Assembly: GCF_963678975.1 (NCBI RefSeq)
Contig: NC_089285.1
Span: 3,570,531-3,634,530 of the forward strand
DNA length: 64,000 bases
Reading direction: 5' to 3'
Source of the DNA: Dysidea avara
Taxonomy: Eukaryota; Porifera; Demospongiae; Dictyoceratida; Dysideidae
How positions within the stretch are numbered: position 1 is the first letter of the stretch; every line of letters starts with the position of its first letter. Of this stretch, positions 24,501 through 35,234 are shown piece after piece. The notes under the pieces were generated by a model that did not search any database, was not told the DNA's origin, and worked only from the letters and a program-made list of their open reading frames with translations. The position numbers and the translations under genes are program-made.

Positions 24501-24545
24501 GCAAGTACCCTGAGCTGTTACTACTGTTGTCATCATCACTTTCAA
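21516..24545 (-). pseudogene. Gypsy pol (PR-RT-RNase H-IN), disrupted
   Basis: The protease region (24051-24545) has EIDSGAERSIIPL and lies in a different frame from gag, overlapping its end. After an in-frame TAG (24051), reverse transcriptase follows with its YIDDILITG catalytic motif near 23505. It is broken by a palindromic insertion (about 23651-23710) and a TAG (23290). RNase H (KLFCDASAYG, TDHRLL) ends in a frameshift near 22615. The integrase has an HVDHPHFGGH start, SDNGSPF and NGLAENM, with further frameshifts near 22285 and 22030. The C-terminal part (21516-22067) resembles the GPY/F region. The style matches the Mag-like K02A2.6 group; this placement is tentative. Confidence 0.9.
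23651..23712. repeat. Palindromic insertion with flanking direct repeat in Gypsy RT
   Basis: A near-perfect palindrome (GGTAAATGA..TCATTTACC core) sits between two copies of CTTTCATTTGCTTATAT, inside the reverse transcriptase coding region. It introduces a stop and looks like a template-switch product rather than a mobile element. Confidence 0.75.
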
Positions 24546-25326
24546 CAGTCTCTAGCATGGAACCAATACGCTTACCCTTGGCAGTGTCCTTGTCTTGTCG
24601 GTCAGCAGGCTTCTTGGAATGACACACTGAAGCCAAATGTCCAACCTTCTGGCAATTGCGGCATTTAAACATTTTGTATTTGCATTGCCTTGGTTGGTGG
24701 CCAGACCTGCCACAGCGATAACATAGAGGTCTGGCAGACATCTTGTGCAACTCCCTGCTCAATCGCTCAGCTGAAGCACCATGTATTCCCCGGCTTTCCC
24801 TTGTGGCTGTCTCAGCTGCAGTGGCCTTCTGAATAGCCGTTTGTAGTGTCAGGTCCTGTATATTGAGGAGTTCGCGTTGGCATTTATGATCGTTCAAACC
24901 ACAGACAAACTGATCATGAAGGGCGGTGTCCAAATACTGGCCGAAATTGCATGTCTTCGCTATCCGCTTTAAGGCTGAGATAAAATCAGTGGTTCTTTCT
25001 TGATCTTCCTGTGTACGCTTGAAGAACTTATAGCATTTTGCTATCTCAATAGTTTGAGGCCGGTAGTGTGCTGTCAGTAGTGTTACCACTTGGTCCAGTG
25101 TTAACGTCACAATATCATTAGGACTTGCCAAATCATGTAGTTTTACAAAGGCAGTTTGCCCCAACATAGTTACAAAAAGGGCTTTCTTGCGGGCTTGCTG
25201 GGCTTCATCTCCGGACTTGATGTTATTGGCCGTACAGTAGAATTCAAAACGCTGACAGAAGTCTTCTATTGTTTTTTTTGCTGAGTCAAATTCTTTAATT
25301 TGCCCATGAGCCATCCTCATCGCCAA
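24496..25326 (-). CDS. Gypsy gag polyprotein
   Basis: A 276-codon frame with no stop. The N-terminal two thirds is a retrotransposon gag capsid-like domain (DFCQRFEFYC, LPQTIEIAKCYKF-type region). Residues near 202-236 form two CCHC zinc knuckles (CYRCGRSGHQPRQC and CRNCQKVGHLASVC). An acidic tail ends the protein, and the protease frame begins inside its last 50 bases. It still reads through although pol is dead. Confidence 0.88.
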   Translation of the reverse strand: MAMRMAHGQIKEFDSAKKTIEDFCQRFEFYCTANNIKSGDEAQQARKKALFVTMLGQTAFVKLHDLASPNDIVTLTLDQVVTLLTAHYRPQTIEIAKCYKFFKRTQEDQERTTDFISALKRIAKTCNFGQYLDTALHDQFVCGLNDHKCQRELLNIQDLTLQTAIQKATAAETATRESRGIHGASAERLSRELHKMSARPLCYRCGRSGHQPRQCKYKMFKCRNCQKVGHLASVCHSKKPADRQDKDTAKGKRIGSMLETVESDDDNSSNSSGYLQ

Positions 25327-25329
25327 AAA

Positions 25330-25443
25330 TGTAGTAACGTTACATTCATCAGCCTTGTGTTCAGATTCTAATTAATCACTACTCAACAAGTTACACGCAT
25401 GCGTGCCATAAAGAATGCTTACCATAATACATAATACATAGCA
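25330..25443 (-). repeat. 5' LTR of the Gypsy element (114 bp)
   Basis: Same TG...CA structure as the 3' LTR, with a 10-bp insertion (CCATAAAGAA) near a GCATGCGT motif. The unusually short length suggests a minimal promoter. Confidence 0.93.
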
Positions 25444-25793
25444 GTACATGTACTGTACTTCAGTTACTTCAGTAATAGTCACATTTGTCTGAGGTACTTG
25501 ACAATAATGGTTTATTCTCTCCTCACAAATAGCGTAAATCTTTCAAAATACCACTGCTGCTTCCTCCAGAACTTTATACTCTTTCTGCCTCTTAGTATTC
25601 TCCAACAGTTGAAACTGCAAAAGACAAGGTAGCTTTTTTCAGCATTATGATACCCTAGGTGAGTTCAGAGTACCTATCAACCTGTTAATGTGGTGGTGTT
25701 GATTACAAAACCCAGCCATCCCTATATATGTACCAGCTGCTCTACCTCCAAAGTAGGGAAAAATTCTGCACTCACCTCCTTGTGTGTAGAACC

Positions 25794-28534
25794 ATGGCAG
25801 CACAACAGCAGAAAAGTGCATTGTTTCATATTAACTGTTGCTGCATAAGAATGTATGTACTTAAGTCATTCATTGCACATGTGTGTCTGTGCACAAACAA
25901 TTCATGAGTCATTTACTTGTGTTATGTGCAGGGTTTGTAATTGATGGATGGGATCACCCTATCAACCTGGTGCCCATAATAACAATACTAGTGTGTGTTA
26001 TGTTTGGTGGTGCACCACGAAGCCTGCTGAGTGTATGGGTACTGATCAATGCTGCATTCATACATTTGTGGATGGATGGGTAAGTCTTGTTTTTTTTTTT
26101 TTGTTTTTTTTTTTTTTTTCTAGCGCTCTATGACACCCATAGATAGCCAGCAGACCACAAAGAGTGATTCCCCCTACACTCATTTTCATATGTACCTCAT
26201 TTATAAGCATCTGTAAATCAGTGATGATTTTGTGTTTTAAAATATATACTGTACACCATTGTACTCAGTATCATGGTAAATCCTTTGATGTTTATTTGTA
26301 ATGTCCATTGAAAAACACTCATTTTCAAAACATTGTCTTAATACTTGATGTATTCATATTCATACTTTGATGAAATGTTATATTTTTCCTATACAGATTG
26401 GTAGGAGTGACTGGAATGGGTCCGAAGTATTTATCTGATGAGTATGCAATCCTTGATAGTCGGTACTGGCCCACAAAGGATTCCGGTGTGATGATCATAT
26501 CATTAATAGAACTAACCATTATGGGACCATTGTGTGTGTTGTGGTAAGTGATGATATCAACACCCTCTATTTATTTATGTGACCTGCTGAACAACAACCG
26601 CGGGTGTTTATATTTGCCATTCAAATACATTGGGTAAAATACATCGGTAAAAAATGCATGTTGGCATGACGTTTATCATTGCCTTTTCTAAGCCTGGACA
26701 ACCATCTTGCTTAATAGCATGGGCATATTAGGCCAAAAACTATACCTTGATGAATGGCCCAGTTGATGGTGAATAGAATGACACAAGTCCCAACTCTGTT
26801 GGCTATTGCACTCGAGACTTATGATTAATTAAACAAGCGCCTGTAATTTTTTTCCCTTATAGGTACTGTACAGTTGATTGTTTTGCCCTTGTTGTCTGTT
26901 GCTATAACTCTGGAGGCACTTACCAGATAAGGCTGAAACTTTAATAGCCCATTGGTTTTTCCCTCTAGACAACAAAAAGTCATAAAATGAAGGTTTGCTT
27001 AACGTATCACATATAGTACATACTGATATGTAGCACTGCTTTTGTGGATCAAACGTACTGCCCTGTTGTACATATGCCATGGTTTGTATACTTACCACTT
27101 TTGGTGTAACTTTCACTTTCTCTGAAATTGTGAACTTAATGAAAAGAGAAGCACAAATATAATAGACTAAGCTAGTATATATGTGACCTGATCTGCAAGA
27201 ATCCCATAATAATGTTAGTGTAACAGTGATGCAATGGGTGAAATATTTATGAAATAATTCCAAGATCTGTTTTGTGTCAGTTCTCTCAAGGGGACGGAAG
27301 ATACGGGATTGAGCATTAGTTTGCTTTGTGTTGGGCGTCATTTTTTCCTTACGTTTTTGCCTTCGCCCTCATTGTAGGAAGCACCTGGAAGTCTAAAGTT
27401 ACCCAGCAATAGATTTGCTTGTTCATAGAGAACCTGATAGTATAAGTTACATTGCAGTAGAAGATTGCATTCGTAAGTTATGACCATTTGATTACGCACC
27501 TGTAGTTTATTTTCTGTATTGTCACAGTACAAATCGATTTTTCTGTTGTTGCCACTTTGTAGTGCTGTAACTTCAAAAGTTCTTGGCTTCTAGAGCTAAA
27601 ACTTTGGTTAACCATTCCTTTGGTTATCTAGGTAAAAAAAATGGAATTCAAAAAAATGCACTAACATGTGGTGTTCCTGCAGATCCGGTCACATATATCC
27701 GTCTGTGTATACACTATTTTCAATGTAGCTACTGATGTTTCCAAAATAGTGACGTGATGATACATGTGTCTTGTTCATGTATTCCCAGACTAGTTCCTAT
27801 ACAGTAGTACAAGCTATACAAATAACATACGTACCAGTCCTCCATAAATACTTGATTCTTTGCTGTTTTGCAATATAGCACATCATGTAATAACTATACA
27901 GTTGTTAGATGTAGTGTTTCAGGTTACTATATTGCTTGCACTTCATGTTTTCTTACAAATGTAATTTTTATGTACAGGTATATTGCTATTGGAAAGAAAC
28001 TTTGGTACAGACACTTCCTGTGTCTAGTTACGTCAACATTCCAACTAATGGGTACCTTTCTATATATGTTCTGTGAAATATGGGACAACTTCAAGCACTT
28101 ACCAGCTAAGGTATTTCCTATTAAAACATTCTTAGAGAGGAATACAGTCAATACTGTGACATGTTAGTTGTTGTGGGACCACACAGAGCTTTATATTGCT
28201 TCACTTCAGAACAGTTTAATTACATTATTATGCAGTCAGTGTAAACGTTGTCATTAACATTTGATGGTTTGATCCTTGTAATCTCGTTACTACGATTGAC
28301 AGAGGTTTTTGTAACGTTTTTCAGTTTTATTGTGTTTCTTTTCAGCTGTGCATTTATCAGTTGTTGAACTATTTCTTTTAGGAATCATGGCCACCTAAAT
28401 TTGACACATATGAGAAGCTGAAGTATTTCTGGGGAGTATTTATATGCCTCAACCCCATCTGGATACTTGTTCCGATAAGTCTCTACTTCTCTACATGGCA
28501 GAAGATGAGGCCAAGCAAGGATAAACAGAATTAA
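25794..28534 (+). CDS. EBP-like sterol isomerase family protein (EXPERA domain), copy 2
   Basis: Exons 25794-25815, 25932-26079, 26397-26543, 27978-28110 and 28382-28534 total 603 nt, all in phase with GT/AG borders, giving 200 residues. The start (ATGGCAGCACAACAG) and a 22-nt first exon are inferred from phase and the matching donor; the other four exons are firm. Transmembrane segments: HPINLVPIITILVCVMFGG, LSVWVLINAAFIHLW, an exon-2 helix ending IMGPLCVLW, and exons 3-4. Likely catalytic positions match EBP: His in FIHLW, Asp for Glu80, Glu in SLIELT, and Asn/Trp in LNPIW. The shape (YRHFL, DEYA..DSR) also recalls EBPL, so EBP versus EBPL is unsettled. Its neighbour at 8.1-12.1 kb is a tandem paralogue with identical exon lengths. 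Confidence 0.87.
27181..27694. mobile_element. MITE with ATGTGACC ends, 514 bp
   Basis: Ends ATGTGACCTGATCTGCA and TGCAGATCCGGTCACAT. It lies in intron 2 of EBP copy 2; copy 1 continues across the site (about 9605) without it. Flanks are TATAT-rich so the TSD length is unclear. Confidence 0.82.
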
Positions 28535-29770
28535 TTTCAGCTATGACTGACTGCTGGTTTATTTTTATTTTATTGTTAGGTTCTATATGTTTGCATCTTT
28601 TATATTATGCATATTTTAAGTGTAGTATTTCACTAAATTGACACCCAATTGTACCACACTGTGCATCAGGAAGCTGATTGGCTCCCTTGATGCTGTAATG
28701 AAGAAGCTCTGCTTACAAACATCCAATGTCCCAGGAGTTGCCTTTTTCACTGTTATACGTAATCCCCTGCTATCCGGTTATCTATATGATTTATATGTAA
28801 AAGGGTACCGGTGCAATGGATGGTAGCTAATACATATACTGGCAACTTTGTTATGATCAGATTTTTATAGAGGGTGCAGGTGACTGATGATTCACTGGAA
28901 TAACAACTAACTCAGTACAGCATAAGACTGCATGCATGGGTACGGACAGACTGACTTTGCTAGCTCCTAAATCAGCTAGGGAACTGTTGAAAATACTAGC
29001 TACATGTCATGTCCACAGGCTAGAAATGCAACCATATCTCTATCATAGCCCTATAGATTAGATGCTGGTATATTGTGGGACAGGGGGTAGCTAATATGGG
29101 TCACATGGCCTAAAACAAGATCAGTGGGTTAAATCTCTAAATCCTGCAGATTTAGGAATAAACGGATAGTACTTATTCAGGTACTGATCATCAGTCAATC
29201 ACAAGAAAGTAATAGCTAATATAGTAGCTAAATCTTTAAATTTGCTATTGTTATGTAGCTAGGAATATTGTCACTTTTGTGGACACTGTAGACATGCACT
29301 CAACACAGCTTGGTGTGTAGCTATGCACTATAGGCCAACAATTGTAAATTCCTTGTTTCCCGTTCTAGTTAGACAAAAAATACCATGCGGGCGGGCGGCT
29401 ATTATAGTTAAATCTATTATTTAATATCAAGAATATTAAAGGGAGCCCATTAACTCCAAATTGCTTTTTTTTCTCTCAGATTCAGGAGAGCTAGATTCAA
29501 GGTTAGTTGTGATTTGAAAGATTTTACAAAGATTCAAACCTCTAGAAGGTTAGATTTGAAGTTGCGGTGTTTCCTGAGCAGCCAGAAAGGCATTTATGCA
29601 TAGAGCTGCTGGGTTTGCCATGCTTGTGGTGACATGTGCTAGCTAGTACTGTACTTACTAGCCTGACTTTGTACCAATGGCTACTTGAAGAGATTCACTG
29701 CTAGTATTAGGCCAGATACATGCACTAAATAACATCAGAAACTCACATCAGAGTCCACCTATCCAATAAC
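28535..29770. other. 3' flank of EBP copy 2 and intergenic sequence
   Basis: Up to about 29275 this aligns to the 3' flank of copy 1 and holds the empty hAT-MITE site (29156). Beyond that, no gene was recognised. Confidence 0.55.
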
Positions 29771-29775
29771 CTAAT

Positions 29776-31012
29776 CTTCATCCCAATGATGAGTGTGCCA
29801 AATACCTGGGGGTATCAATTGACTCCAAGCTATCTTTTAACCAGCACATGGACAATGTGTGCAAAAAGGCAAACTCTGTATTAAATTTTGTAAGGAGAAA
29901 TTTTACAAACTGCTCACATAAAATCAAAGAAGATCTGTATCTTACATACGTCAAATCCACTTTGGAATATGCAGCTACAGCTTCAGTTGGGCACCTTATA
30001 GCAGAAAGTCAATTAACAAACTGGAGTCTGTGACAAAGACGAGCAGCTCGTTTTGTGATGCATGATTATTACCAAACTAGCAGTGTATCAAACATGTCAT
30101 TACGTCTTAATTGGAATACCAGTACTCCATCAGTGATGCAGCCATACAACAAGTAACACATGCTAAATATCTGGGAGTTACAAATGATGAAAAGCTATCA
30201 TGGAATGAACATATTCTGAAAGTAACCAATAAAGCAAGGCAAGTTAATGCATTTTTACATCACTATATTTCTAACTGTCCTACACATGTCAAATGTAACA
30301 TCTATAAGATCATGGTACGCCCAATACTTGAATATGGCTCTACCATCTGGGACCCCCATACCCATCTAAATATTAAAGTATCCAAAGAACTGCTGCAAGA
30401 TTTTGTTACAACAATTATTTTAAACTTTCCAGTGTTTCTAGAATGCCAGTGTTGAACCAGCTCAGTTTACCTACTCTACTGCAGCAAAGGAGAAAGAAAA
30501 GTAAATGTATTATGATATTGATGTTTAATGATCTTATAGACATTCCTGCCAGACACTTTGTATCTAAACAATGTTTACTTCGAGGAGGATACTATATCCA
30601 GCTCTCTACAAAAGTTGACTCTTATAAATTTCATTTTTTTCCTTCTGTAATTAAATTATGGAATAGTTTACCTCCACCTGTAGTTGATTCTCCCACACTT
30701 AATGATTTTTATATTAACTTAGATACTTAATGCATAACACCTGTGCATTATAATCTGTCATTGATTCCTGCACAGTAATAAACACACTTCAAACATCTAA
30801 GACTTCAAATGTTGCACAAAATTATTCATAGTAGCGTGGATGTCTCACTACCTAGCTATAAAACACATAGAACAAGGCATACCAGGGGCAGTGACCTTAA
30901 ATTTATACAGCCAGACACAGTTATTGATGCATACAAGTACAGCTTCTTTCCTACATCAGTTCGATTATGGAACAATCTATCTATTGTTATTATTATCTAC
31001 TGTACCAGTTAG
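29776..31012 (+). mobile_element. Cluster of three joined LINE 3' fragments
   Basis: 29776-30110 encodes the distal RT region (AKYLGVSIDSKLSFNQH, STLEYAATA, QRRAARFVMHDYY). 30113-30730 is a second, different copy (HAKYLGVTNDEKLSWNEH, RPILEYGSTIWDP, then after a frameshift FFPSVIKLWNSLPPPVV). 30809-31012 is a third C-terminus (YKYSFFPTSVRLWNNLS). The arrangement suggests repeated insertion of 5'-truncated CR1/Jockey-like elements at one place or a rearranged cluster. Confidence 0.75.
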
Positions 31013-31652
31013 GCACTGGAGGGTGTACATATACTATAAATTGTAACAATTTAGATACTTTTAAGGAAAATTAGTAACACTGTAACTTAGCCTAAATTAT
31101 TACACCTATTGTAACATACTCACTCATGTGAGTTCTTATAATAATAATGACACCGGCAGCCACACAACTGAACTCCCTGCCAGTATAATAAATTTGCATG
31201 ATGCGGCGGCTCAGAGAATTATATGAAATCTCTTTTAAAATTTAAACTTCTAACTTAGGCTCATAGCAGATACTGGTTAAATGTTAGTTTTACAGCACAA
31301 AAGTACAAATAAGAACAGCACAGTGCCATAAAGTTATGGTGTGTATTGGCTACATATTATATCTTTCATAAAATTTCCTCATTGTTGGAATACTGAAAGG
31401 ATTATATATGGGTGCCTTCTTAGGATTCATGTCTAAGAAATGAATGCTATTTTTATGGTATATTTTCATAATGTCGATGAACTCTAAACACAGTATTTGT
31501 AAAGGACATTGGCTGCACATTTCTCAATTGTATAAGGGATACTGTATATGTAATAATGATACGTACATAACTTTCTTTTCATTACCTGTCAACAGTGTAT
31601 AGATACAGAGAAAGTGTGTACATTGTTAAGTAACACGACCTAGTTGTAAAGA

Positions 31653-32148
31653 TCAATCATTTTAATGGTATTAACAAAAGACTGTGATCCAAGAAGTAAC
31701 TACTATGTATTAGACAATAGTTTTACAACATGATGTTGTCCCTGAATGTTTTATGCTACATCCGTATGCAGCCATCATAGACCAGTATTGCTCAACACTA
31801 AGGTGAGTTATTACTAAATTTATATGCCAAACAGGGGCATTACAGTGGTTGATATAACCCAGTGGGTGTCAGCTGTCATGCAGACTATGGAAGCCATAGG
31901 TATGTCAGTAATCAGGTATAAAGAATCCATACTACAGTATAAAAATTGTCCCAGCTAGGCATATGAAACCCTTAAAGAAGTCTCTTATAATTGTTACTTC
32001 CTGTATACCAAGAAGCAGTTACAGAGTTTCATAATAGATGCTCAACTACCAATACCAAACACTGAACTGCAGAAATATATTTATACATGGGCATCACTGA
32101 TAGAATGTAGATATGAAATATACAATGTATATCATGTATGTTGCCAAA
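31653..32148 (+). pseudogene. Coding-like stretch, unrecognised
   Basis: Three neighbouring plus-strand runs read like protein but need frame changes to connect: DPRSNYYVLDNSFTT, then ECFMLHPYAAIIDQYCSTL with a GT donor, then ITVVDITQWVSAVMQTMEAI and later FIIDAQLPIPNTELQKYIY. No family was recognised. It may be a degraded gene or chance; it lies tail to tail with the metallothionein gene. Confidence 0.2.
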
Positions 32149-32196
32149 ATTAACAGCGCTGTACGTCAGGTAAAGTTAAGTGTCTGCAGAAATTGT

Positions 32197-32874
32197 TTAT
32201 GTCTTTGTGCAGCAAGACTTATCACAGAAACATTTGTCTTTTTCACACTTGCAAGCAGATCCATCGCATCCTTGACAGATACAGGGACAACATCCAGCAG
32301 CAGTTCCCTTACACTTGTCACCACATCCACACGATGGACCACACTGACAATTAGCTGTTAAAAATGCAAACAATAATACATCATAGAACCATACAATTTT
32401 AATCAACTTACGATTACAAGAGCACTTCTTGGCACAGCAATCCTTATCGCAGAAACATTTGCCTTTTTCGCACTTGCAAGCAGATCCATCACATCCTTGA
32501 CAGATACAAGGACAACATCCAGCAGCAGTTCCCTTACACTTGTCACCACAAGCACATGATGGACCACACTGACAATTTGCTACAATAATGAGTAGTTAGC
32601 CAAAGTAAACCACTGAATAAACTAGTACTACAGGCAGTGACCGCACTACAGATTTTACACAACTATACTTACCATTGCAGGCACATTTCACTGTACAACA
32701 TCCTTTAGTACAGAAGCACTTGTCTTTCTCACACTTACAGGAGGATCCGTCACAGCCAACACACACGCAAAGGCAGCATCCACCAGTAGTGCTTTTACAC
32801 TGATCGCCGCACTTGCACGCATCACCACAGTAGCAATTTGTACACGAACACTTCGTAGCTGTACTATCGGCCAT
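32197..32874 (-). CDS. Metallothionein-like protein with three Cys-rich domains
   Basis: Exons on the minus strand: 32673-32874, 32412-32579 and 32197-32354 (202+168+158 nt, all in phase) give 175 residues with 54 Cys (20, 18 and 16 per exon). Each exon codes for one domain of CxC, CC and CxxC motifs, e.g. CKCGDQCK, GGCCLCVC and CKCEKDKCFC. The high Cys content, Lys spacing and lack of a signal peptide fit a cytosolic metal-thiolate protein that binds zinc, copper or cadmium. Usual animal metallothioneins have about 60-75 residues and two clusters, so this is enlarged by exon duplication; exons 2 and 3 are nearly identical. Introns are 57-95 nt. Start ATG (32874) opens MADSTATK. It could instead be a Cys-rich protein of another class, but the pattern is strong. 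Confidence 0.85.
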
Positions 32875-33002
32875 TCTTCTCTTTGACTACGACGAGGACT
32901 ATACTCTGCCTGACACTGAACGTCTGACGATTCCTTTTAGTTTCGCTTTGCCTGAGTTTCCTCCAAGTGGTTTCTTCATAATGGATCACCGCATTTCGCA
33001 GC

Positions 33003-33010
33003 TTTTTATA
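33003..33010 (-). promoter_or_regulatory. Candidate TATA box of the metallothionein-like gene
   Basis: The minus strand reads CATATAAAAAGC about 130 bp upstream of the start codon, leaving a 5'UTR of about 100 nt. No convincing metal-response element (TGCRCNC) was found close by. Confidence 0.5.
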
Positions 33011-33059
33011 TGAAACTGAATAGCGCACGTCACTTAAAAGAACCTCTCGCACTACCGTT

Positions 33060-34185
33060 AGTGCGGCGAGATTATCTCTCCAGAGACAGCCGTCACTACA
33101 CTAGAGCAGTGTTAGGTTTCCGTGCACTATACAGTATACCTTTAGTATACTACACAAAAACACTGATCGTCAGTGCCTAGTGTTGACTCTTACAATGACA
33201 AAGTACACGACACTGACTCTCGAAAGACACAGCACTTGACGTCAATTAGGGTTGTGAGCTACAGTACATGCAAGTACACGGTAACCCCACTACCGTCTGA
33301 ATCAGGATACCTCGAGATTAACTATATAGCTAGCCAGTACAGTGGACTGTGAATGTGCGATACGCGAGTAGTATCAAGAGTACATAATAATAGAAGAGGG
33401 ATTATGTACTCTTGGTAGTATTAATGCCAACTCGCGATCGTCGGCCCCTGATAGCTAATCATACGATATACATACTGTATGTGATGTTAGCTACATGGAA
33501 TAATACATAATATGGTTTGTACACTGTACTGTACCTATCTCGCCAATTAAGTAGTGCATAAACTGACATCCTAGCGGTACCCATCCTAGCACGCGCCACA
33601 TGACTCCGGCGGCGCCATATTTAGCTAGCTAGCGGCTAAGTATAGACTAGCCGAGTTTGATTGAGTTGCTAGGTAGCTAGCTATAATTGAGTCTTGAATT
33701 GGCTTCTGTTATAGCGCGACACGACACTACCCAAGAACGCAACACACCTTACACGAAGAAGTGTGGCACGGCACATTGCTAACAATACCCAGCACTAACG
33801 CGCCGTGTTGTTCAAGGGGAATTACGCCACGACCCTAAGAGACGTACTGACTATACTTATTTAATGTGATGCTGAGATAAACAAAGGCATCCGTTATTGT
33901 TTTTCTACTGACTAACTAGCTAGTTTATAAATGCGACAGATACTATTAAACAAAGACATCCGTTGGTTGACCCATCCGTTAAACTCGCCGTTAAACTGAT
34001 AAACTAGGCTCATTCACCAGTTACTAGAGTGACCAGCACTAAAGGTCTGTACAGCAACTTGGCCTAACAAACAAATATTGGAGACTTAACTAGTTGAAGC
34101 ATGCAACATAATGCCTACAGGCTTGTCCTTTTGTACAACCCGGTCTTTTGACAAAATTGATAATAACAATAACAGGACGAAACAG
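33060..34185. other. Upstream region of metallothionein gene; inverted repeat
   Basis: No gene recognised. 33352-33437 is an inverted repeat (GAGTACATAAT arms plus GCGAGT/ACTCGC outer parts). A CpG-containing stretch at 33580-33640 has a GGCGGCGCCATATTTA motif, possibly an unrelated promoter. Confidence 0.45.
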
Positions 34186-34189
34186 AAAA

Positions 34190-34340
34190 TGGGCTAAAGA
34201 AAGGAAAAAAAGGCTCCAACCCCAAGATTCGAACTGCAGACCACCCAATGTCTTGTTGAGTTGCTTCGATGATACTATTACCATTGCATACATCTCCCTT
34301 CCCCATGCACCACTCCCTGATTGTTCCCTTCACGTTTCAA
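34190..34340 (-). mobile_element. Candidate tRNA-derived SINE fragment
   Basis: The minus strand has a B-box-like GCAGTTCGAATCTTGG about 70 bp after a possible degenerate A box (TGGTAATAGTATC), followed by a T-rich tail. No tRNA fold was confirmed. Tentative. Confidence 0.3.
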
Positions 34341-34389
34341 TAGCCATCTGTTGTAGTCTGTTACATTATAGCATCATGTAGCTAGTTAA

Positions 34390-35230
34390 GGTTACGGGAT
34401 ACTGTAAACCCCACATGTACACTATCGATCATTTTTCATGATTAGGGGTTTGATTTTTCTTAATGCATTGTTATCAAATATTTATGCATTCTTAACTTCT
34501 CATAAATCGACATGGAATTCAAATGTTGTTATGGAAACATGAGTTGTCCCCATGCCAAACAGTGAAAACTGTGAACCAAAAATCAGACCAATGAAGAACC
34601 ATGAGAACTTACTAACAATTCTAAGGTTTGAAGAACATCACTTGTGAGGGACTGACAAGAGGATTTGTGAATAATGTGTATAGTTGCTGAAATATGACTA
34701 CAATATGGCCTAAAGCAAGACACTGTGGTCACAAAATTAATTTTTAAATTGATATCACAAGCACTAGAAACATTATTTCTAACAAATGGCTCCGTCAGGA
34801 CCTAGACAAGAAGCCAGACTAGTAGTCTGTTTATACAAAATGTTAACAACTAGTTTGACAGTCCTGATTTTTGGTTCAGGAAAATATCGCCATTAGTCAG
34901 CAAAACTACGCATGCGCTTACAGGTGCGCCAGTTGCTAAGTGTGTTGTATCTATAATAATAATAATAATTAACTTTACAGTGTACATATACCTACATACA
35001 TACAAGTTGCAGATGTTGGTATGATAGAATTGGGACATATATGGCAGCACACTATGTTATCTTGTACTGTTACGTGTGTTTTCTTGTACCTTGTAACTGT
35101 CCAGTCAGCACGCTATTATTCTCCCAACAAATTAAGCCTGTTACCAGCTGATACAAAACACAACAACACCAAACCCGCCTTAATTACGTAATAAAATTTT
35201 TGTTTGACAGTCGCTCACTATCCCGTAACC
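34390..35230. mobile_element. TTAA-flanked inverted-repeat element, 841 bp
   Basis: Ends GGTTACGGGATA and TATCCCGTAACC, with a CTGT-type extension, each directly flanked by TTAA (34386-34389 and 35231-35234). TTAA duplication is the signature of the piggyBac superfamily. No transposase is encoded, so it is non-autonomous. Confidence 0.75.
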
Positions 35231-35234
35231 TTAA

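Larger units (their letters stand above)
21253..25443 (-). mobile_element. Ty3/Gypsy LTR retrotransposon, full length but dead
   Basis: LTRs at both ends, exact 5-bp target duplication GTACA (21248-21252 and 25444-25448), gag with two zinc knuckles, then protease, reverse transcriptase, RNase H and integrase in Ty3/Gypsy order on the minus strand. The LTR is followed inward by TTTTTGGCGATGAGG, a candidate primer site. A polypurine AGAGGGGAGGAAG abuts the 3' LTR. It lies in EBP duplication copy 2; copy 1 has the empty site near 7545. Two nonsense codons and several frameshifts disable pol. Confidence 0.95.
17593..29275 (+). repeat. Segmental duplication, copy 2 (carries EBP-like gene copy 2)
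   Basis: Direct-orientation partner of 6487-13125. It is longer because of later insertions: a block at about 17980-20997 (fold-back element, LINE tail, 21-bp-repeat element), the Gypsy element at 21253-25443, an unaligned 26568-27045 segment, and the MITE at 27181-27694. Ends are approximate. Confidence 0.85.

Noticed and set aside
33590..33650. Possible minus-strand gene start at AAATATGGCGCCGCC
   Set aside because: The frame from the first ATG is only ten codons long and no continuing exon was seen; kept only as a possible promoter.
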